In this document: piece by piece, positions 60,907-64,000 of the stretch
How positions within the stretch are numbered: position 1 is the stretch's first letter
How the letters are laid out: the number at the start of each line of letters is the position of its first letter
Program-made: the position numbers and the translations under genes
Notes under the pieces: generated by a model
Database searches by the model: none
The model's input: only the letters and a program-made list of their open reading frames with translations
Told to the model about the DNA's origin: nothing
Source of the DNA: Caulobacteraceae bacterium
GTDB lineage: Bacteria > Pseudomonadota > Alphaproteobacteria > Caulobacterales > Caulobacteraceae
Assembly: GCA_947475735.1 (NCBI GenBank)
Contig: CANJLQ010000004.1
Coordinates: forward strand, 1 to 64,000
Reading direction: 5' to 3'
Length of the DNA stretch: 64,000 bases

Positions 60907-61060
60907 CTTCTCCCCTTGCGGGAGAAGGTGGCAGCCGAAGGCTGACGGATGAGGGGTGAAACTCGGTTCAGCCGATAAGGGCCCGACCGATCAGCGGATG
61001 TGCATCTCCGTACCCCTCATCCGGCCCTCCGGGCCACCTTCTCCCGCAAGGGGAGAAGGG
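60907..61060. repeat. Long imperfect inverted repeat between thrC and cysD
   Basis: Two arms of about 50 nt (60907-60958 and 61013-61060) are nearly exact reverse complements. Each contains CCTTCTCCCCTTGCGGGAG or its complement, which itself forms a small hairpin, and a GGATGAGGGGT end. They differ at one inner loop (CAGCCGAAGGCTG against CCCGGAGGGC). Similar REP-like units are scattered in related genomes. The element sits in the divergent thrC/cysD promoter region. Confidence 0.85.
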
Positions 61061-61117
61061 AGACTCGTGCGGCCCAAGGATGACGGGTCTGGGGTTGGAT
61101 GCTACGCCCGCGCTTGC

Positions 61118-62032
61118 ATGATCACGCCGACCTCGCCCCGCCTGACCCACCTCCAGTCGCTGGAGGCCGAGGCCATCCACATCCTGCGCGAGGTGGTGGC
61201 CGAGGTCGAACGGCCGGTGATGCTGTATTCGATCGGCAAGGATTCGGCCGTGATGCTGCATCTGGCGAAGAAAGCCTTCTGGCCCGGGCCGTTGCCGTTT
61301 CCCCTGCTGCATGTCGACACGACCTGGAAGTTCCGGGACATGTACGCCCTTCGTGACCGCGTGGCGGCGGACCCGGACATCGATCTGAAGGTCTGGATCA
61401 ATGAGGACGCTCGGGCACGCGGCATCAACCCCTTCGACCACGGTAGCCTGCATACCGACCTGTGGAAGACCGAGGGGCTGAAGCAGGCGCTGGACCACTA
61501 CGGCTATCAGGCCGCCTTCGGCGGGGCGCGGCGCGACGAGGAGAAGTCGCGAGCCAAGGAGCGGGTCTTCTCTTTCCGCGCGGCGGGCCACCGCTGGGAC
61601 CCCAAGACCCAGAGGCCGGAGCTGTGGAAGCTCTACAACACCCGGATCGGGGCGGGCGAAAGCATCCGCGTCTTCCCCATCTCCAACTGGACCGAGCTCG
61701 ACGTCTGGCAATACATCGAGCAGGAGGGCATCGAGATCGTGCCCCTGTATTTCGCCGCTGAACGGCCGGTGGTGGAGCGGTCCGGCACCCTGCTGATGGT
61801 CGATGACGACCGGATGCGGCTGCTGCCCGGAGAGGCGCCGCAGCGCCGGACGGTGCGTTTCCGGACGCTGGGTTGCTATCCCCTGTCCGGCGCGATCGAG
61901 AGCACGGCGGCGTCGGTCGCCGACATCATCGCCGAGATGAAGGCCTCGACCACCTCCGAGCGCCAGGGCCGGATGATCGATCACGACCAGGCCGCCTCGA
62001 TGGAGAAGAAGAAGGCGGAGGGCTATTTCTGA
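61118..62032 (+). CDS. cysD: Sulfate adenylyltransferase subunit 2
   Basis: A 304-aa PP-loop enzyme with [53 protein letters not shown] and [12 protein letters not shown]. It activates sulfate to APS with the GTPase CysN. The ATG at 61118 gives the standard N-terminus but lacks an obvious ribosome site. The stop overlaps the start of cysNC by 1 nt. Confidence 0.95.
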   Translation: MITPTSPRLTHLQSLEAEAIHILREVVAEVERPVMLYSIGKDSAVMLHLAKKAFWPGPLPFPLLHVDTTWKFRDMYALRDRVAADPDIDLKVWINEDARARGINPFDHGSLHTDLWKTEGLKQALDHYGYQAAFGGARRDEEKSRAKERVFSFRAAGHRWDPKTQRPELWKLYNTRIGAGESIRVFPISNWTELDVWQYIEQEGIEIVPLYFAAERPVVERSGTLLMVDDDRMRLLPGEAPQRRTVRFRTLGCYPLSGAIESTAASVADIIAEMKASTTSERQGRMIDHDQAASMEKKKAEGYF

Positions 62033-63855
62033 TGGCCTCCTCCCTGCTGCGCTTCCTGACCTGCGGGTCGGTCGACGACGGCAAGTCCACCCTGATCGGG
62101 CGGCTGCTGTACGACACCCGCGCGGTGCTGGACGACCAGATGACGGCGCTGGAAGCGGACTCCGCGCGGGTCGGGACACAAGGGGCGGACCTGGATTTCG
62201 CCCTTCTGGTCGACGGTCTGGCGGCCGAGCGCGAACAGGGCATCACCATCGACGTGGCCTACCGGTTCTTCGCCACCGAGCGGCGCAAGTTCATCGTCGC
62301 CGACACGCCGGGCCACGAGCAGTACACGCGCAACATGGTCACCGGGGCCTCCACCGCCGACGCGGCCGTGATCCTGGTCGATGCGAGGAAGGGCGTTCTG
62401 GTCCAGACGCGGCGGCACAGCTTCCTGTGCGCCCTGCTGGGCATCCGCACCGTCGTGCTGGCCGTGAACAAGATGGACCTGGTCGGCTGGGACAGGACGC
62501 GGTTCGAGGCGATCGCGGCCGAGTACGCGACCTTCGCAGAAAGCATCGGCCTAAGCGCGGTGACACCGATCGCCCTGTCGGGGCTGACCGGCGAGGGCGT
62601 GGTCGCGCCGTCGCCGCTGGGCGGACGCACGCTGTTGGACTGGCTGGAGACCGTGGAGGCTGCGTCGTCGGACACGGCGAGCGCGTTTCGCATGCCGGTG
62701 CAGTGGGTCAATCGTCCAAACCCGGAGTTTCGAGGCTATGCCGGGCTGATCGCGGCGGGCGCGGCGCGGCCCGGCGACCGGGTGCGCGTGCTGCCCTCGG
62801 GGCGCGAGAGCCGGATCGAGCGCATCGTGGCGATGCCCGACGATCTGTCGGAGGCCGGGGCCGGACAATCCGTCACCCTGACCCTGACCGACGAGGTCGA
62901 TGTGTCGCGCGGGGACGTCATCGCCTCGGCCGAGGACCCGCCCGCCGTGGCCGATCAGTTCGAGGCCACAGTCGTCTGGATGGACGAGGAGACCCTGTCG
63001 CCCGGCCGGTCCTATCTGCTGAAGATCGGGGCGCGCACGGCGACGGCGCAGGTGACGGCGATCAAGCACAAGATCAACGTCAACACGCTGGAGAGGCTGG
63101 CGGCAACGCGGCTGGAACTGAACGACATCGCCGTGTGCAACCTGTCGCTGGACCGGCCCATCGCCTTCGAACCCTACGACGTCAGCCGCGACCTGGGCGG
63201 GTTCATCCTGATCGATCGGATCACAAACCGGACCGTGGGCGCCGGCATGATCCGCTTTGCGCTCCGCCGTGCCGACAACATCCACTGGCAGGCTATCGAC
63301 GTGGACCGCGCCGCCCGCGCGGCCATGAAGGGCCAGACGGGGCAGGTGATCTGGCTGACCGGCCTGTCCGGCGCGGGCAAGTCGACGATCGCCAATCTGG
63401 TCGACAAGCGCCTGCATGCGCTGGGCCGGCACACCTATCTGCTGGACGGCGACAATGTCCGCCACGGCCTGAACCGCGACCTGGGCTTCACCGAGGAAGA
63501 CCGGGTCGAGAACATCCGCCGCGTCGCCGAGGTGGCGCGCCTGATGGCGGACGCAGGCCTGATCGTCATCACCGCCTTCATCTCGCCGTTCCGGGCCGAG
63601 CGGCGGATGGCGCGAGAGCGGATGGCCGAGGGCGAGTTCACCGAGGTCTTCGTCGACGCCCCCCTGGCGGTGGCCGAGGCGCGGGACGCCAAGGGCCTGT
63701 ACGCCAAGGCGCGGGCGGGCCAGCTGAAGAACTTCACCGGCATCGACAGCCCCTATGAAGCCCCGGAAGCGGCCGAGATCGTCATCGACACGACGAAGAC
63801 GAGCGCTGTGGAGGCCGCCGAGGCGATCGTGGCGCGGATCATCGGCACCGGGTGA
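62032..63855 (+). CDS. cysNC: Bifunctional sulfate adenylyltransferase subunit 1 / APS kinase
   Basis: A 607-aa fusion. Residues about 1-425 are the CysN GTPase ([39 protein letters not shown]). About 435-607 are the CysC APS kinase ([48 protein letters not shown]). Together with CysD it takes sulfate through APS to PAPS. PAPS feeds both reduction to cysteine and sulfotransferases; two of the latter are in this window. Confidence 0.95.
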   Translation: MASSLLRFLTCGSVDDGKSTLIGRLLYDTRAVLDDQMTALEADSARVGTQGADLDFALLVDGLAAEREQGITIDVAYRFFATERRKFIVADTPGHEQYTRNMVTGASTADAAVILVDARKGVLVQTRRHSFLCALLGIRTVVLAVNKMDLVGWDRTRFEAIAAEYATFAESIGLSAVTPIALSGLTGEGVVAPSPLGGRTLLDWLETVEAASSDTASAFRMPVQWVNRPNPEFRGYAGLIAAGAARPGDRVRVLPSGRESRIERIVAMPDDLSEAGAGQSVTLTLTDEVDVSRGDVIASAEDPPAVADQFEATVVWMDEETLSPGRSYLLKIGARTATAQVTAIKHKINVNTLERLAATRLELNDIAVCNLSLDRPIAFEPYDVSRDLGGFILIDRITNRTVGAGMIRFALRRADNIHWQAIDVDRAARAAMKGQTGQVIWLTGLSGAGKSTIANLVDKRLHALGRHTYLLDGDNVRHGLNRDLGFTEEDRVENIRRVAEVARLMADAGLIVITAFISPFRAERRMARERMAEGEFTEVFVDAPLAVAEARDAKGLYAKARAGQLKNFTGIDSPYEAPEAAEIVIDTTKTSAVEAAEAIVARIIGTG

Positions 63856-63873
63856 CGCCGCCCCGGTCCGGGG

Positions 63874-64000
63874 TCAGCCGCGCCCGACCGTGACGTCCAT
63901 GCCGGCGCCGACGTGCAGCCGTCCGCCCGGCAGGTCCAGCACCACGGTGCGGCCCTCGAACGCCTCCATGCCCAGAAGCGCGGAGGGAAAACCCGGCAGG
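63874..64000 (-). CDS. C-terminal end of an aspartyl-protease-like protein (runs off the window)
   Basis: Only the last 41 codons are visible. They contain ALLGMEAFEGRTVVLDLPGG, which resembles the end of retropepsin-type aspartyl proteases (the usual LLGMxxL...LDF-x-x-x-RL pattern). The family is only suggested by this short tail. A GC-rich palindrome (CCCCGG-T-CCGGGG) lies between this stop and the cysNC stop without a U-tract. Confidence 0.45.
   Translation of the reverse strand, partial: LPGFPSALLGMEAFEGRTVVLDLPGGRLHVGAGMDVTVGRG

Noticed and set aside
63860-63875. CCCCGG-T-CCGGGG palindrome after cysNC as a terminator
   Set aside because: No U-rich tract on either strand; could equally be chance.

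Overview
The window looks like a chromosomal segment from a high-GC alphaproteobacterium of the Caulobacterales, probably Brevundimonas-like. The placement is an inference. It rests on the base composition and codon use, the OmpA-type protein at the left edge, and a type I secretion pair plus a giant Ca-binding repeat protein beside O-antigen/capsule genes, an arrangement like the rsaADE/LPS region of Caulobacter. No rRNA, tRNA, CRISPR array, prophage or insertion sequence was recognised.

Layout. (1) 1-4.6 kb: the end of an outer-membrane protein gene, then part of a nonulosonic (legionaminic-type) acid pathway: a NeuC/LegG epimerase, a NeuA/LegF CMP-sugar synthetase, a LegB dehydratase and a LegX/PtmE nucleotidyltransferase. 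(2) 4.7-7.3 kb: an ABC-2 polysaccharide exporter (KpsM, KpsE, KpsT types). (3) 7.4-33.6 kb: a large glycan-building block. It holds a complete dTDP-L-rhamnose set (rmlCBDA, minus strand), tandem-domain GT2 and GT4 glycosyltransferases, at least six SAM-dependent methyltransferases, a sulfotransferase with a coiled coil, and a hexapeptide acyltransferase; many genes overlap by 4 nt. (4) 33.8-46.7 kb: a third GT4 paralogue, a nonapeptide-repeat RTX protein that may be an S-layer protein, a second sulfotransferase, a type I secretion membrane-fusion protein and ABC transporter, a small DUF-like protein, and a serralysin-like RTX metalloprotease. (5) 46.8-53.4 kb: a ManC-AGE fusion followed by housekeeping genes argB, a HAD nucleotidase, dapD, exoD, dsbB and coq7. 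(6) 53.4-60.9 kb: a methionine/threonine locus. metX-metB run leftward behind a class I SAM riboswitch; hom-thrB run rightward behind a Thr-codon attenuator; thrC and a small membrane protein follow on the minus strand. (7) 61.1-63.9 kb: cysD and cysNC for sulfate activation, then the 3' end of an aspartyl-protease-like gene.

How the parts fit. The sugars (rhamnose, nonulosonic acid, possibly GDP-mannose) feed the glycosyltransferases. Methyl, sulfate and acyl decorations are added, and the polymer is exported by the Kps-type transporter. The RTX protein and the protease are probable substrates of the adjacent type I system, whose TolC-like outer-membrane partner is not in the window. CysNC makes PAPS, the donor the two sulfotransferases would need. 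The most striking observations are the back-to-back RNA switches that separately control the Met and Thr branches from homoserine (55.7-56.3 kb), and a short EGR-ending module shared by two methyltransferases, a glycosyltransferase and the secreted protease.
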